The notes under the pieces: model-generated
The model's input: the letters and a program-made list of their open reading frames with translations, nothing else
What the model was told of the DNA's origin: nothing
Databases searched by the model: none
Origin: Eucalyptus grandis
Taxonomy: Eukaryota > Streptophyta > Magnoliopsida > Myrtales > Myrtaceae
Length of the DNA stretch: 64,000 nt
Assembly (NCBI RefSeq): GCF_016545825.1
Contig: NC_052613.1
Location: 34,732,844-34,796,843 of the forward strand
Direction: 5' to 3'
Translations under genes and position numbers: made by a program
Shown: positions 34,227-46,753 of the stretch, in pieces
Numbering within the stretch: the stretch's first letter is position 1
How the letters are laid out: each line of letters begins with the position of its first letter

Positions 34227-34959
34227 GGCACGTTTGGTAATGATTCTGTTCCCGAGAATAGATTCTGATCATAAATGATTTTTTTTTATTTTGTTACCGG
34301 AAATAATTTCTAAGCATTTTAAGCCATTTGGTAACTGTCCAAATTTTTTGATTCTGAAATAAAATTGCATTTGGTACCGTGTTCATCGATTCTGTTCTAA
34401 ATTAATTTTTTTAAATTTTTAAATAATTTTTTTTTCCTTTTCTCCTATTCTTCTTCTTCTGGCCGGTCGCTGGACCAGCGATCGGTCAGACGAGGGCCGG
34501 CGACCTCACCGAGGAGTCGCTGGCCCTTGGCGGCTGAGCCTCGTCGGCAATTGGGCGAGGCTCGCCCAGCCTCGCCAAGGCCCTCTTGCCCTCGCTGGTG
34601 GTTGGGCTTGCCTCCGGTGAGCTCGTCGGACCGGCTGCCGGTGGCGGCGATTGGCGGTGGCGGCGAACGGTGGCGGATGGTGGCGCGGGATGGCGGTCGA
34701 TGAAGAAGAAGAAAAGAAAAGAAGAAGAAGAGAAAATGAAAGAAGAGTTAGTTTTGATTCTTAAATTTGTTCCCGGAACGAGAATCAACTTTTTTTTTTT
34801 ATTCTTAATTATGTTCTAAATCTACTTCCGGAAACAAAAAAATAGAAATTTGTTCTCGAGAATAAAAATTTTACCAAACACAATTCTATTCCCAAACCGA
34901 TCTCGGGAACAAAAAAATTAGAATCGCAGCCTTTGTTTGGATGGTTACCAAAGAGTGCC
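34227..34959. mobile_element. Non-autonomous element, 'ggcacgtttggtaa' termini
   Basis: The left end GGCACGTTTGGTAATGATTC and the right end GGTTACCAAAGAGTGCC are inverted. The GC-rich core is at about 34455-34700, flanked by TTCTTCTTCT and AAGAAGAAGAAAA tracts. It is the same family as 1566-3192, 38413-39525 and 41076-42005. Confidence 0.6.
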
Positions 34960-34975
34960 TTCGTCCTCCACTTTA

Positions 34976-35818
34976 AGGGTTTGTTCATTTCGCGGAAAAT
35001 GGGTCATTTCCGGAAAATATTTTCCCAGAAGTTATTTTCCAGGAAAATGACAATATTTTATGGTGTTTAGCTAAAACTTGAAAATGTTTCAGAAAATATT
35101 TCCGGTGTTCGGTAAGGAAAATATTTTCCGCTCACCCAGCATTGGCAAGCGCGAGCGTTAAACTCGAGGCTCACCGGATTGACGAGCGCGAGTTTAAGAT
35201 CGACAAACTTGAGGTTCACCGATTCGACGACTAGCCAAGAAAGAAGAAGATGATAAACAAAGAAAAGAAAAAAAAAAAAAAAAGAAAAAAAAAGAAATTA
35301 AAAATAATTCAAATTAAAAAAGAAAAAGAAAATTAAAAAATAATTCGAATAAAAAAAGAAAATAAGAAGAAGAAATGGAAGGGAAAGTGAGGATTTGTAG
35401 AAGTATGAGATAAGATAGATCAAGTGTTTTTTTTTTTTTTTTTTTTTTTTTGTCAATCCTATTCTAATTCTACTCTAACACTCACTCTCGGACTTTTGCC
35501 ATGCCTCATCGTTGCGGGCGTGAGAGTTGAAACCCACCCCGAAATGAAATCGTCCCCACCCCAATCCCCCCTGAGAATGTGGAGATTTGAATCCCCCACC
35601 TCCCCCTTCCAAGTTGGAAGGGTGGCCACTGGGGCAAACCCCTAGTGGTTAATGTTTTCCACTTTTAAAAAGTGGAAAACATTTTCCTCTACTTTAAAAG
35701 TCTTTTTTCCTTTGATGAAAAACATTTTCCCCAATGAATTCATTTTCCGTGAAATGAACACCGAAAAATCTGGAAAATGTTTTCTCAGAAATTATTTTCC
35801 GTGAAACGAACGGAGCCT
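34976..35818. mobile_element. MITE with 'gaaaatattttcc' termini, second copy
   Basis: Inverted termini AGGGTTTGTTCATTTCGCGG and its approximate complement GTGAAACGAACGGAGCCT match the element beside the PPR gene. Its interior was invaded by a SINE at about 35427-35650. Confidence 0.65.
35427..35650 (-). mobile_element. tRNA-derived SINE of a second type
   Basis: The minus strand shows box A-like TTGCCCCAGTGG and box B-like GATTCAAATC, ending in poly-A (T run at 35427-35451). It interrupts the surrounding MITE. A convincing target duplication was not found. Confidence 0.65.
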
Positions 35819-36022
35819 AAATTTTCTAAAAAATTCTTTAAAAAAACAAAGGCCTCTCTTTTCCCTCTCTTTTGGAGCTAATTTAGAAAAAAAGTGCACT
35901 AACTAACAAATCTGACCTATGCTATTATGGGAGAAGTGGAGTCAGGGAAGTGAAGCACATTGATTGGTGCACTGGTCTTCTCTTCTTCTGAGTCAGTGGT
36001 GGGTCCCCCCCATGATTTTCAC

Positions 36023-37138
36023 TAGGGGTGTGCAAAATACCTAGGAACCACCCGGACCGCCCGGAACCGGACCGGAACCAGCAATTCTTGAGGGAACCGG
36101 TCTGGTACCCGGTTCCAAATTTTCGGAACCGATGGGTACCGGTCCGGTTCCCGGTTCCATGAGCGGATCCGCCCACCCGGATCGGACCGGAACCTTTTTA
36201 ATATTAAAAAAAATTACTAAAAGAAATCCTAGATTAGCCTTTTTGGCTTTCATAGTTACAATTTTCACTAAATATAGTCGCTGAAAACTGTAGTCTCCAA
36301 ACTTGCATGTTTGTGGCTTTTGCCTTGAGAATTGAAACAGTTATGAACCAAAATATGTTACAATCCTACATTTCACACGTAAGATGTAAGTTGACTTTCT
36401 TTACATAAATCTCCCATAAAAGAAGCATAACCAGGAACCTAAGCAGATAAAACTATGCCTCTGACAATAACCAGGTTGAATTGTTTTCTTTTTTAGATGC
36501 CAGACATATTAAAAGCTACTAGCTAGAAACAGGTGTGTCAAAAAGGCCAACCCCAAAAATTCTGATAGCCCAATTGACCATAAATATTGATTAATATTCC
36601 CTGTATTGGATAACCACAAGAAGCAACCACAGGACCTCAACCACCACATGGGCGTCATGAAATGCACTTAAAATTAGCTTGCACCCTGTGATTTGTTTAA
36701 GGCAATGAAATATGTCCTTCTCTAGATATTTTCTAAGAAAATGTAGATCGAAAAGCTACAGTCCAGAAGGAAAAGTAACATGGCCTAACCTGCCATGTAA
36801 ATGCATGAGAAGAGAGAACTTGAGCATAGACCAGTCAATGGAGCTCCTGTATAGAGAGCTCCCCCAGATTATATTGCTACTCCTCCACCGCTGCTGTTCG
36901 CCCCCTCGCGGTCGACCGCCACCCTCCACAGCCGTGGAAAATTGTTTCGCGACCGTTCTATGTTGAAAACCAAATTATTTCGCGTTAAGATCGGTTCCAT
37001 GGATCCACCCGGGAACCGGATCGGACCGGCGGTCCGGTTCCCCGGTGAATCTCGGTTCCAATTTTTCGGAACTGGTCCTTAGCGGGCGGTTCCCGGTTCT
37101 AGGTCAGGAACCGCCCGCCCGGACCATACACACCCTTA
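36023..37138. mobile_element. hAT-like element with perfect 8-bp duplication
   Basis: The left end is TAGGGGTGTGCAAAATACC and the right end GGACCATACACACCCTTA. The 8-bp duplication attttcac is perfect (36015-36022 and 37139-37146). Both ends are packed with 'cggaaccgg'-type words. No transposase is seen. Confidence 0.8.
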
Positions 37139-37203
37139 ATTTTCACTTCTCCGATGGGAGAAGGAGAGAAACAGGGGTGTGCTTCCGGGGGATGGAGAAA
37201 GAC

Positions 37204-37208
<5 letters not shown>

Positions 37209-37246
<38 letters not shown>
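37209..37246. repeat. (GA)n microsatellite
   Basis: A continuous GA/AG run within a wider GA-rich tract (37195-37330). Confidence 0.9.
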
Positions 37247-37251
<5 letters not shown>

Positions 37252-37449
37252 TGTTTATGCGGGGGAGATGGAGAGAGACGAGAGAGAGAGATGAGGGAGA
37301 GAGGGGGTGTTTAGGCCAAGATAGACAATAGAGAAAAGAGAGAATGTACGGAATTAGAAGATCATGAAAATTAAAATATATTCCAACCCAAAAAGAAGAA
37401 AAAAGAAAATTTTGTATGGGCTTGTCTTGCCAAGTCAACAATGGTTTTG

Positions 37450-38412
37450 GTCGAAAAGAGAAGTCAACAAAAGGTCAATTTACTTAGACTACCTTTGATC
37501 GTCTGAATTTCTAATCAAAATATAACTGGATAGAATTGAAATATAAAGATTATACTATTCTCAATTTACTATTTGATCATTCTAATAATAAAATTGGATA
37601 TATTCACATTATATCATGTATACTATTTAATAGCATGCACATTATTTATATATGGAATTTATGTTATAAGATAAATTCGAATATATAAATAAAAATAAGA
37701 TTAAATTAAAAATACTAAATTGTTATTCTTTCTTATTTTGTATTTATTATATTATAATTTAAATATTATTCATATTGATATATAATTTTGAATTTGTTAA
37801 TTTAAGAAATTTGTTATTCAAGGAAAATAATTTTCCTATTATGAATATTAGAAATCTCATCAACTTTTATTTCACATCGCCTTGAGATAATTTTATTTGG
37901 CCTATATCTTCTTATATCCAACTTTATTTTGTTTTAAGTAAGTACTAAATGCATGATATGATAAATTGATGATCAAATGCGGTTTTAAATCTCACATGTA
38001 CTATGCGGGTCACATTTTGCAGAAATTTCAAACATTTTCCTCTCTCCTACTTTTCCATCATCGTATCTCTTATTGATATCTCCGCCTTTTCTCTCTTCCT
38101 CCCAAGAAAAGTTTCATCCTCTTCTTTACATTTTCTAGAAGTTTTAGAGAAGGAAGGCAACTCTCTTCCTTTCCACTCTCTACTCTCCCTCCCTTGCGAG
38201 AAAACTTCATCTTCCTCTTTACGTATTCTAAAAGAATTTCAGAAAAGAATGACCTCTCCCTGTTCTCTTGAACTTCTCTCTATTCATCGGACGAACTTTG
38301 CCGCCACCTCCTGAAGCTCCATTTGTCATCCTCTATTCAACCCAAGAATTCCAAATTTCAAGAATTATCTAACATGCATCTAAACTCATACACAAGTGTT
38401 CTAACAAGCTTA
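37450..38412. other. AT-rich intergenic sequence
   Basis: 37450-37990 is strongly AT-rich without repeat arms. 38000-38330 is CT-rich and contains a chance open frame without an identifiable domain. No gene can be supported. Confidence 0.3.
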
Positions 38413-39525
38413 TGGCGCGTTTAGTAATCATTATGGGAACAATTTTTGCTCAAATGATTTTTATTTTATTTTATTTTGATCCCGAGAATAATTTCTGGAT
38501 AAAAAAACACGTTTAGTAACTGCACAAAATTTTTATTGTCGAGAAAAAAATGTGTTTGGTAAGATTCTTAATTTTTTAAATACTTTTATTATATTATTTT
38601 TTTCTTTTTTATTTTCGCTTTTTTTCTTCTTCTTTCTCCTTCTTTGTGATTGGTTGCTGACCGCTATGGCCAGCAACTAGGCAAGGTTTGGCGAGCTTGC
38701 CTAGCCATGGCAAGCCTTGGCATCGCTAGATTTGGGTGAGGCTAAGTCTCGTTGGTGGCGGGCGAGACTTGACCTCTCTGCTAGTCGGCGGGAGGCTTAG
38801 CCTCGCCCGGGCTAGGGCAATGTCGACCTCGTGTTGCTTGGGTGAGGCCGAGTCTCACCAAACCAGGGAAAGGCCAACCTCGCATTGCCTGGGTTAGGCA
38901 AAGTCTCGCCTGTGGTCAAGCGAGGTCGAGCCTCACCAGATCGCTTGGCCAAATCACCTAGCCAAATTGCTTGGCCATGGGTGAGGCCGAGCCTCGCTAG
39001 GCCAGGGTGAGGCCGACCTCGTGCTACTTGGGTGAGGCTGAGTCTCACCAGTGGCCATGCAAGGCCGTGAGGCTCGGCCTCACTTGACCATTGGCGAGGC
39101 TCGGTTTTGCACAGATTTGGCAAGGCCGAGCCTCACTGTAGCCAGATGAGCTTCTGGTGAGCTCATTGAAGCTCGCCTTAACCTGGCGAGGCTCCAATGA
39201 GCTCATTGATCTTGGCCCCGTTAATCGCCGGTCATAGCCGGTGGTCGGTGACTAGTTGGGATTGGAAGGAAGAAGAAGAAGAGAAGGAGAAAAGAAAACA
39301 AAGAGATAAAAAAAAGTTAGGCTTGATTTATGAAATTGTTCCTAGGAGCAAGAAGCAACTTTTTTCTACTTTTTGATTATGTTTCAAATCTATTTCCGGG
39401 AACAAAAAAATATATTTTTGTTTCCGGAAATAAAAGTTTTACTAAACGGATTTATATTTTTTCTTCATTTCGGAGAACAAAAGAATAGAAATAGCTATTC
39501 CAAGAATGGTTACCAAACATGACCT
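38413..39525. mobile_element. Non-autonomous element, 'ggcgcgtttagtaa' termini
   Basis: Inverted termini GGCGCGTTTAGTAATCATT and GGTTACCAAACATGACCTT surround a long GC-rich core (about 38645-39260) with many 'gaggcc', 'cgagcctc' and 'ggcgaggct' words. It is the longest core in the window. The family is that of 34227. Confidence 0.6.
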
Positions 39526-41075
39526 TAGAACACTAAAACCCAATACCCTCCAACATCTTGAACAATTATTATAACACATGAATGGATTGGAACGTCATGA
39601 TACAAAATTGAAATCAATTCACTTTAATCACGTAATTGGAGCATGCTAGAGATTTGATCATCAAAATTGGACTCAAATCAACATAGAAAATTCAGAGAAA
39701 TATATCACCGAGCAAGCTTGAGGATATCTAAGTAGTGCTGGACATTCATTTTTATTTATATTTCTATTCTAGAACAAATTTTAGCCAGGATCCCATAAGA
39801 ATTCATCACATCCTCTCCAAAACTATCAATCATTGGTTGAAAATAATCCTTCAACTTACTACTAGGACTCATAGGGCGATCCTATGAGTTTCGATCAACA
39901 AATGGAGAGAGCCTATCTTTGACTAGAGCAATTTTGGAAAACATGGATCAGTAGAGACTGCGATGGAACCAAGAAGTTCGCTAGTGGCCATGAGAGACCT
40001 GGCCGGCAAGCATGGATGACGGAGAGGACTAGGCGACTCCAAAACATTTCGGCATGGTGAAGAATTGCTGGGAATTGAGAGAGATGTAAATGAAAATAAT
40101 CTCTTTCTTTGTTCATAACGTTAACTCCATAAAAACAAAATCGTGCCGGTTCCAAACCAAAGCAAATAATATCGTCACCGTGGGGCCTGGACTTAACACT
40201 ATGCAGAATGCGATATTTTCTAGAGAGAGGGAGAGAGACGTGTTATGTGGGGCGAATAGTGGGAGAAGGAGTGTGAGAAGGAGAGGGAGAGAAAGAGAGA
40301 CGAAGGAAGTAAAATAAGATGGAGAAAAGAAAGATAATGTACAAACGATGAACGTCGTTGTACTAAGTAAAATTTGTATAAAAAAATCAATCAAAATATC
40401 ATTTTTTTAAATTTTAGCTTTGACTCACATAATCTTAAAATTGATTTTGTAATTTTAATGTCCCTGCACTCATTTACGAGTTTTGCATCAACAAAGTAAT
40501 TTTTTTCCCTACTAGTTCATTATTCTTACTTTGATTTTTTTCTTCACTTCATTTGTTTTATACATAATCAATATCATTGGTCTTGATTTTTAGTCGCCGA
40601 AAAGTTCTAGAACAATTTGACCTGAGCTGAGGGAAAGGAATGGGAAACCATTTCATTACACAATGATTTTGTTATTAGTTGTAAAGCCAATGTTTCAAGT
40701 TTTTTTTTTTTTTGTCTTTTTAAATTAAGAAATCTTTATAATGAAATCTACAATTTCTTTTTAATAAGTGATAATAGTTTTTCACTTGTAATTATTTATA
40801 TTTAATTTATTTTTTCTTTCTTTGTAGTTAAGAATAAGGAAACATTGGAGTTAAAACAAAAAAAGGAAAGATAGAAGTTAAAAATTGAGACAGGCTCGAA
40901 GGGACTTCTAGTTTTCTCATGTGGCTGGCATTTGATCGATGCATTATCATCCTTCAGCCCACGGTCATACTCGCCGCTTTCAAATAAATGAAAAATCCAA
41001 GGCACAATTAAATTCAACGTTCGTTGTTAGCCTAACTTAAACAAACTTTTTCTAAATTATTCGATATGGCAGCTA
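39526..41075. other. Intergenic, no gene seen
   Basis: A GA-rich stretch lies at 40215-40300 and long T/A tracts at about 40680-40720. Open frames here are short and without recognisable domains. Confidence 0.3.
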
Positions 41076-42005
41076 AGGGCGTGCATGGAAACGCTCCAAA
41101 GAAGCGTTTCCGAAACACTTCTGTACGGATTTTGTTCCCAGGAACAAAAAAAGAACAAAAACGCGTTTGGTTGCGTTTCTGTTCTTTTTTAGTTTTTTTG
41201 TTCCCGGAACAAAATAAGAACAAAAAAAGAAACAACAAATTGTTGTTTCTTGTTCCGAAAACAAAAATGAAGAAACGTTTCTATTCTCTCTCTTCTTCTT
41301 CTCTTCTTCTTTTCTTCTTCTTTTTTTCTTCTTTTTCTTTCGCCGGTCGCCGGCCTCGGCCATGGCCGGCGACCGGCCGTCGAGGGCTGGCGACGCCGTC
41401 GAGGGTCGGCAACCTCGCCGGAGCCTCGCCGGCCCCCGGCGAGGCCGAGCCTCGCCGGATCCGGGCGAGCCCGAGCTCGCCCAGCCAAGGCGAGGCTCGG
41501 CCTCGCTCGAGGGGAGATCTTCGGCTAGGGTTCCGGCGAGGGGCTCCGGAGGACGGTGCGACGGCGGCGCGGCACTAGAGGCTTCGGGATCGGGACGGCG
41601 TCGAGCTGCGAGCCGGGGTGCGGGTGCTCGGCTCCGACGGCGGGCGGCGAGGCTCGGCCTCGCCCGCGCCGGCGACACTGAGCCTCGCCTTGGCTGGGCG
41701 AGCTCGGGCTCGCCCAGATCCGACAAGGCCGAGCCACGCCCAACCACGGCGAGCCTCGCCGTGGCGGGCGAGGTTGCCAAGAAAGAAATAAAAATAAAGG
41801 AAAAATGGAAAATAAAATTAAAAAATTAAAAGAAACAAAAAAGAATAAAATTTACCAAACGTGTTTCTACTCATTTTTTATTCCCGGAACAAACATTACC
41901 AAACGCGTTCTTTTGTTCAAAAACCGTTTCCCGGAACAGAAACACTTTTTTTTGTTTATGTTCCCTGGAACAAAAAAAGAACAGAAACATTACCATTCGC
42001 ACCCT
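41076..42005. mobile_element. Non-autonomous element, 'ggaacaaaaaaagaacaaa' type
   Basis: The termini are AGGGCGTGCATGG on the left and the complement of AGGGTGCGAATGG on the right. Arms contain repeated 'cgtttc', 'gttcccggaacaaa' phrases. The GC-rich core spans about 41340-41775 with purine and pyrimidine tracts at its edges. Long Arg/Pro/Ala-rich frames on both strands come from this core and are not genes. Confidence 0.65.
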
Positions 42006-43164
42006 AAATGATGGAACCGAGAATCGCAATACATCGGAAATACACATAGAGAACTACGTTTCTCATATCGGAAACACTCCACTCAAGTCTCACCACGTGT
42101 GCCGACGGTCCCAGCCTCACAGAAATCTTGAAACTTTCTCTCTCTCCGCTCCCTCTCCTCCGTTAGGCACACGGACGCTCCCTCTGTAGTTGTGCTGGAC
42201 GACCAATTCAAAGTTTACTTTCTAGCAAATTTTTAGGAAACTATTTAAATTTTCAGATGCCTCAAAATTGAAACAGGCATTACCCAGTATATAATAAATT
42301 TCTATTTTAATAGTTGTTAGCTGGCTTGTCTTAAGCCAAATGGAAATATCGTTTCTTGTTTGGTTCTATTAGGAGGATCTAGAATATTTTAGGCGTGCTC
42401 AAATTGGAAATAAGAATCGTAACTTTAAGACTCTAAAATAAGAATAACAATAATTAGAAGTGGAAATCTTACGAAACACTGTTTTCTTTATGCAAATTCA
42501 ATTAACTTAAAATTAATGGTTCCCATGTTTGGATTTATTATTTCGATCCCGCTTCCCAAGTAAATCATTTTTAGTGGTGAATCTCTTGTTTGGCTATTGT
42601 CTCCAATTTTGACTTGCATTTTAACCGATCTCGTATGAATATCTCCTCAATTATTTAAAGAAGCTAATTCATGTCTTTCGTGAATTAAGATTATTTTAAG
42701 TGCGCATCGTTCTAGTTGAAAAACTTAACCTACGTTATTTCATCCATGGAAGCAACATAATTCCATCTTTTGATAAATTTGTAATCAGTATCACTTGTAG
42801 AAGTTCCATCATACAAGAATTATATAATTATTTCAGTTGATTATCTCAATGAATGTTGCATGGCATTTGTTAACCATAGATAATATGTAATAGTTCAATG
42901 ATAAAATATTAATTACACACGACACGAAAAAATTTAGTGTTGAGAAATGTAAGATTTTTTTAATAATCTTTAAATAAATACCTCAACACTCAGTGAACAA
43001 AATCCTTCCCTAACCATTCATTGTGCACGTTGTTTAATCAATCCAACAATCTAAACTAAAACAAGCATAGCCTTTGCAACAATTAATCAGCTTTAATGGC
43101 ATCCGACTTGCTCGAACCTTTGTGGTGTTAATCATGTGGATACCACAAATATATTGGTCGTGAT
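42006..43164. other. Intergenic, no gene seen
   Basis: AT-rich with only short frames. No repeat arms or RNA genes were recognised. Confidence 0.3.
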
Positions 43165-43415
43165 CATGCACGATTCGTCCTCCCTTTAGAAGATCAGCCA
43201 ACAACTGTAGCGATCCTGCGTGGGCTCAGCTGAGATCATAGGTAGAGCTCGTTTTTCCGTTGCCGGCGACTTGGCACTCCACAAGAACGACGCAGCATGA
43301 TTTGCTTTTGATTTGTGTATCTTTTGTTTTTGAGACATTGAATCGCACCTCTGGGCGGTCGGTCCATGAGGAAGGAAATAAAGGCTGATTAATAAAGTCA
43401 CCTTCCATTAGGGGA
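43165..43415. repeat. Anonymous duplicated segment (partner at 45410-45680)
   Basis: Shared phrases are 'gccggcgactcgg/tggc', 'tccacaagaacga.gcag' and 'aggaaggaaat.....gattaat', in the same order and orientation. The source is not identified. Confidence 0.55.
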
Positions 43416-43569
43416 AGAAAAATAAATAAAATCTCGATATACTAAACTGTTCCGTGCTCAACCAAAGCATTGAATTGTTGATAAGCCCTACGACTTTTCA
43501 GCAAATTTGTTTTGGTCTTACGTACGTCTTCATGTACCGAATATGAAAGGAGAGAGCACGTGTCCCCCA

Positions 43570-44268
43570 TCGTTTCTAGCATAGCACCGGTTCAGGTGCT
43601 TATCACATATGAAACACCGATACTTTCTAAGAGTCTTTGTGTTGTGTTGGATACTTCGACACGTGTTCGACACTCGTTTAACACGTATCGAAAAATCTGA
43701 CACTTGATCAACTTTCTCAACACTCTCTCACACTCGAGTCAAAATTTTGATATATAAGTTCCCAACACATGATTCGATATCGAGGTTAATTTTAAAAATG
43801 AGGTCATAATATATATGTGAAAAAATAAAACACAATAATAAAAATAATAAATATAGAAAGAAGAAAAACCTAATATTCTCTTCTTTTTTATTCTCATTCC
43901 TCGTGATACACAATTCACCTCTTAATTTTTTTTTTTCTTTTCTCCTCTTCTAACATATCTAACATGCGAGTTCAGAATATGGATCGCTTATTTTTTCCCC
44001 AAGTGAAATAGGATTGAATTTTTCAAATTAAAACAATAAATGATATTAATAAATAGTGGGTTAATGTTTTTAATGTAAATTCATTCTAGAATTTTTTAAT
44101 TAATTAATTATTTATGAATTTGATTGAAATAATTATAAAAATAATAATTTATTATATATATAACGTGTCCTAACGTGTTGGATTCTTTATTTTTTGAGGA
44201 ACGACGTGTCGGCGTGTTATGTTATGTCGTGTTGTGTGTTTCGTGTCAATGTTGATGCTACTTAATTT
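43570..44268. mobile_element. Inverted-repeat element with 'acacgt' termini
   Basis: The left region has 'acacgtgttcgacactcg' and the right has the complementary-type 'cgacgtgtcggcgtgttatg'. The middle is AT-rich. The right end resembles, in reverse, 63618-63720. Ends are only approximate. Confidence 0.4.
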
Positions 44269-44295
44269 ATCACAAAGGCTAAACAATTGCTAATG

Positions 44296-44490
44296 AACCA
44301 CCGACCGTGGTGGTTTCGTTGGATAAGAGCTCCATTGATCCTTCCCCAAAGGTGAGGGGTTTGAAACCCAGTGAGGGCATTTGGTGTCTTAAGCGGGATG
44401 TCGGGGTGGTAGGTCCTTCGCTAGCATTCCCCAGGGTTTACCTCGCCGGCTACCGGCTGTACGGGGTTCGCAGGTCATCAAAGAAAAAAA
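44296..44490 (+). mobile_element. tRNA-derived SINE, 15-bp target duplication
   Basis: Box A-like TGGTTTCGTTGG and box B-like GGTTTGAAACCC are followed by a poly-A-rich tail (44480-44493). The duplication aaacaattgcTaatg (44281-44295) and aaacaattgcCaatg (44491-44505) has one mismatch. Confidence 0.85.
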
Positions 44491-44505
44491 AAACAATTGC
44501 CAATG

Positions 44506-45409
44506 GACTCCACGGATCTGAAACTGGCCCACCGCAGCAGAGAATCAAATGAGGTCGCGGACCTGATTGCCAAATCCAGAGGAATAGGCTATTACTTCCC
44601 AATTTGGTTATTGATCCCATGAAGCCCTTTGGCTTTACTGTGTTTTGAATCTCATCTCTTCTTTTCAAACACCTTGAGTTAGTATATGAGCAACATTTTT
44701 TCCGACAAAAATAAAAAATTAGATATCCACGCAAGACAAGATTCGTAGCGGCTCATCACCTTTGGAATCGAGCATGCTTTGAGTTTTGAATTCGCATGTT
44801 TCAATGCCACTGATTCGTTTGCATTTATAATCCTAACAATTTGACTCCGGCGTTTGAATTTAGTGTACTAGGTAAGCATTGATTTTGCACTTGTAGGCAA
44901 GGTAACTTTGTCGACTATGGCTTTCAATATGATATTGATTCATGCCAATATTGATGAGAAAGTGATAAAGATCATTGAGACAAATAGAAGTCTTTTTAGT
45001 CTAGTCATAGTGATAAAGTGAAGTTATTGACCAAAAGAGATCAAGACTGATTTTGGGTATTGATTAAGTAATGGAAAATGTTGAGCTAAACATGTGAATA
45101 GATAATGTGGGCCAATTTTGTGAATACAATCAACAGTTAAATGCTCACATTAACTGTGAGAATCCTATAAAATCAAGTCAAGCCATATCAGAATATCTTT
45201 TGTCAATTGATAGCCGAGTTGACGTTAGTTAAGTCGGTAAGTATTGATATCGTCTCGTGACATTTGACTGAAATCAAATTGAATATAAGTAGGATAAAAA
45301 GGATTATTGCAATCAAACTTTTAGGCAGGAATACTTATTATAGGTGTCAATTGACAATTGTCATCAAGCAGTTGTCGCTGTCGAATCAAGCCAACATATG
45401 GATACATGA
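44506..45409. other. Intergenic, no gene seen
   Basis: No frame, repeat arm or RNA gene can be supported in this stretch. Confidence 0.3.
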
Positions 45410-46030
45410 ACAGATTTGTCCTCCTCCTACAGAAGATCAAGCCAACACCTCTCGCGCTGTAGCGGGTGTTCCGCCAGCATTACAGACGAAGCTCGCTTTT
45501 CCGTCGCCGGCGACTCGGCCTTCCACAAGAACGATGCAGTTTCGCCTCATCACCATCTCAAATTTTGCTTTCTATTCATGAGTATCCTGTGTTTTTGAGC
45601 TGTTAAGTCACACGACTGGCACGTGGGTCCATTAGGAAGGAAATATATAATGTTGATTAATTAATTCACCTTCCATTATCATGCACAAGTACGATAAAGA
45701 ATATATGCAAAAATGTCCATATTTTGATGATTAATTCATACGAGAAGCATAATCAAAGTAACTGAGGAAGTGTTCAAGACATGATTCACGAGATATGAAG
45801 TTGAATTTGTTGAGGCCAGCCACAAAAACGAGACTGAGAAACTGAATGATTGGCTATTGAATTGATGCACCGACCGCTATCCTAAATATTGATATGCCAA
45901 TTACCTCTTTCATGTCAATCTGCATGTTTCCAAAATCAGTCAGACACGGACGTTGGAGACTCTTAAGCTTTTTGGACCTGATTGGATCAATCCTCTGTTG
46001 GATTGTCGAGCTTATCCTGTTTAGGGTAAA
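45410..46030. repeat. Mosaic of two duplicated segments
   Basis: 45410-45680 pairs with 43165-43415, and 45770-46030 pairs with 30660-30960 (shared 'catgattcac.....atgaagttgaat' and 'tttcatgtcaatctgcatgtttc'). The second part continues into the FRS relic, as it does at the partner locus. Confidence 0.6.
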
Positions 46031-46036
46031 AAAAAG

Positions 46037-46753
46037 TTACTAACCCTATCTTCGGTTTCCCAGTTGGTGGGTGGCCTTCAACTTTGTGTTACACTCTTGG
46101 AAATTCCATCCCAGATTTAGCTGCATTCTCCTAGTCGAGTTGTGTTGCGAGAGCGTCGTCTCAAATGGTCTGACCCATATCATCGTTACCATCTGAATTG
46201 TCATGAAAGATTATGATTTCTTCTCGTTCTCGGAGCCTTTGCAATTTGCCCTAATGCCAAATCTATGGACTCCAAAGATATTCTCTTCCTCTTCTTAGTT
46301 GCACATGTATGCACAAGATGCAAAGGCTTCTGCATAAACTCACTGATGAACAAATTGACTGGGCCTCTGTCGTGTGAAGTCGCTGCATTGGGGTGTCCAC
46401 TGCCTTTGGCAGATTTTTCCCATCATTTCAATAGGTAGCGAGACGATACCATGAAAATGTTCCTGGAGTTGAGAACTTTCAAAGCATGGAAATATAAAAT
46501 AGCGACCGACTCAAACTTCCCGCAACTACACGCTAATGTCCAATGGAAAGGATCCAACTCCACGATGTCAATCTTTGTCCTTCCATCTTCAGTCAACTTA
46601 AACTTACAAAGAGTTGCCATGCTCTTAATTTCTTCAATTGCCAGAGATAGGCCATTTATCAACTCCTATTGAAACATCGTAAAGATTGGTCGAGTATACA
46701 GGCGTTCAGCTTCTTTCTCCATCAGACTCCTGAATTTCAAATTCACCGGTTTT
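46037..46753 (-). pseudogene. FAR1-related (FRS) C-terminal relic, copy 3 (best preserved)
   Basis: Reading the minus strand from 46753 gives FRSLMEKEAERLYTRPIF, a stop, then an open stretch 46662-46423. That stretch holds LDPFHWTLACSCGKFES, ILYFHALKVL and SSRYLLK, which is the SWIM zinc finger (C-x-C...C-x-H) with the third ligand changed (ILC to ILY). It continues as EKSAKGS, HDRGPVNLF and KKRKRISLESIDLALG before frameshifts. FRS proteins are nuclear regulators derived from Mutator transposases. Stops and the lost ligand argue for a pseudogene. Confidence 0.65.

Noticed and set aside
41066..41829. Long Ala/Arg/Pro-rich frames on both strands (up to 235 codons)
   Set aside because: Stop codons are rare in GC-rich DNA; the frames lie inside a MITE and overlap each other on opposite strands.
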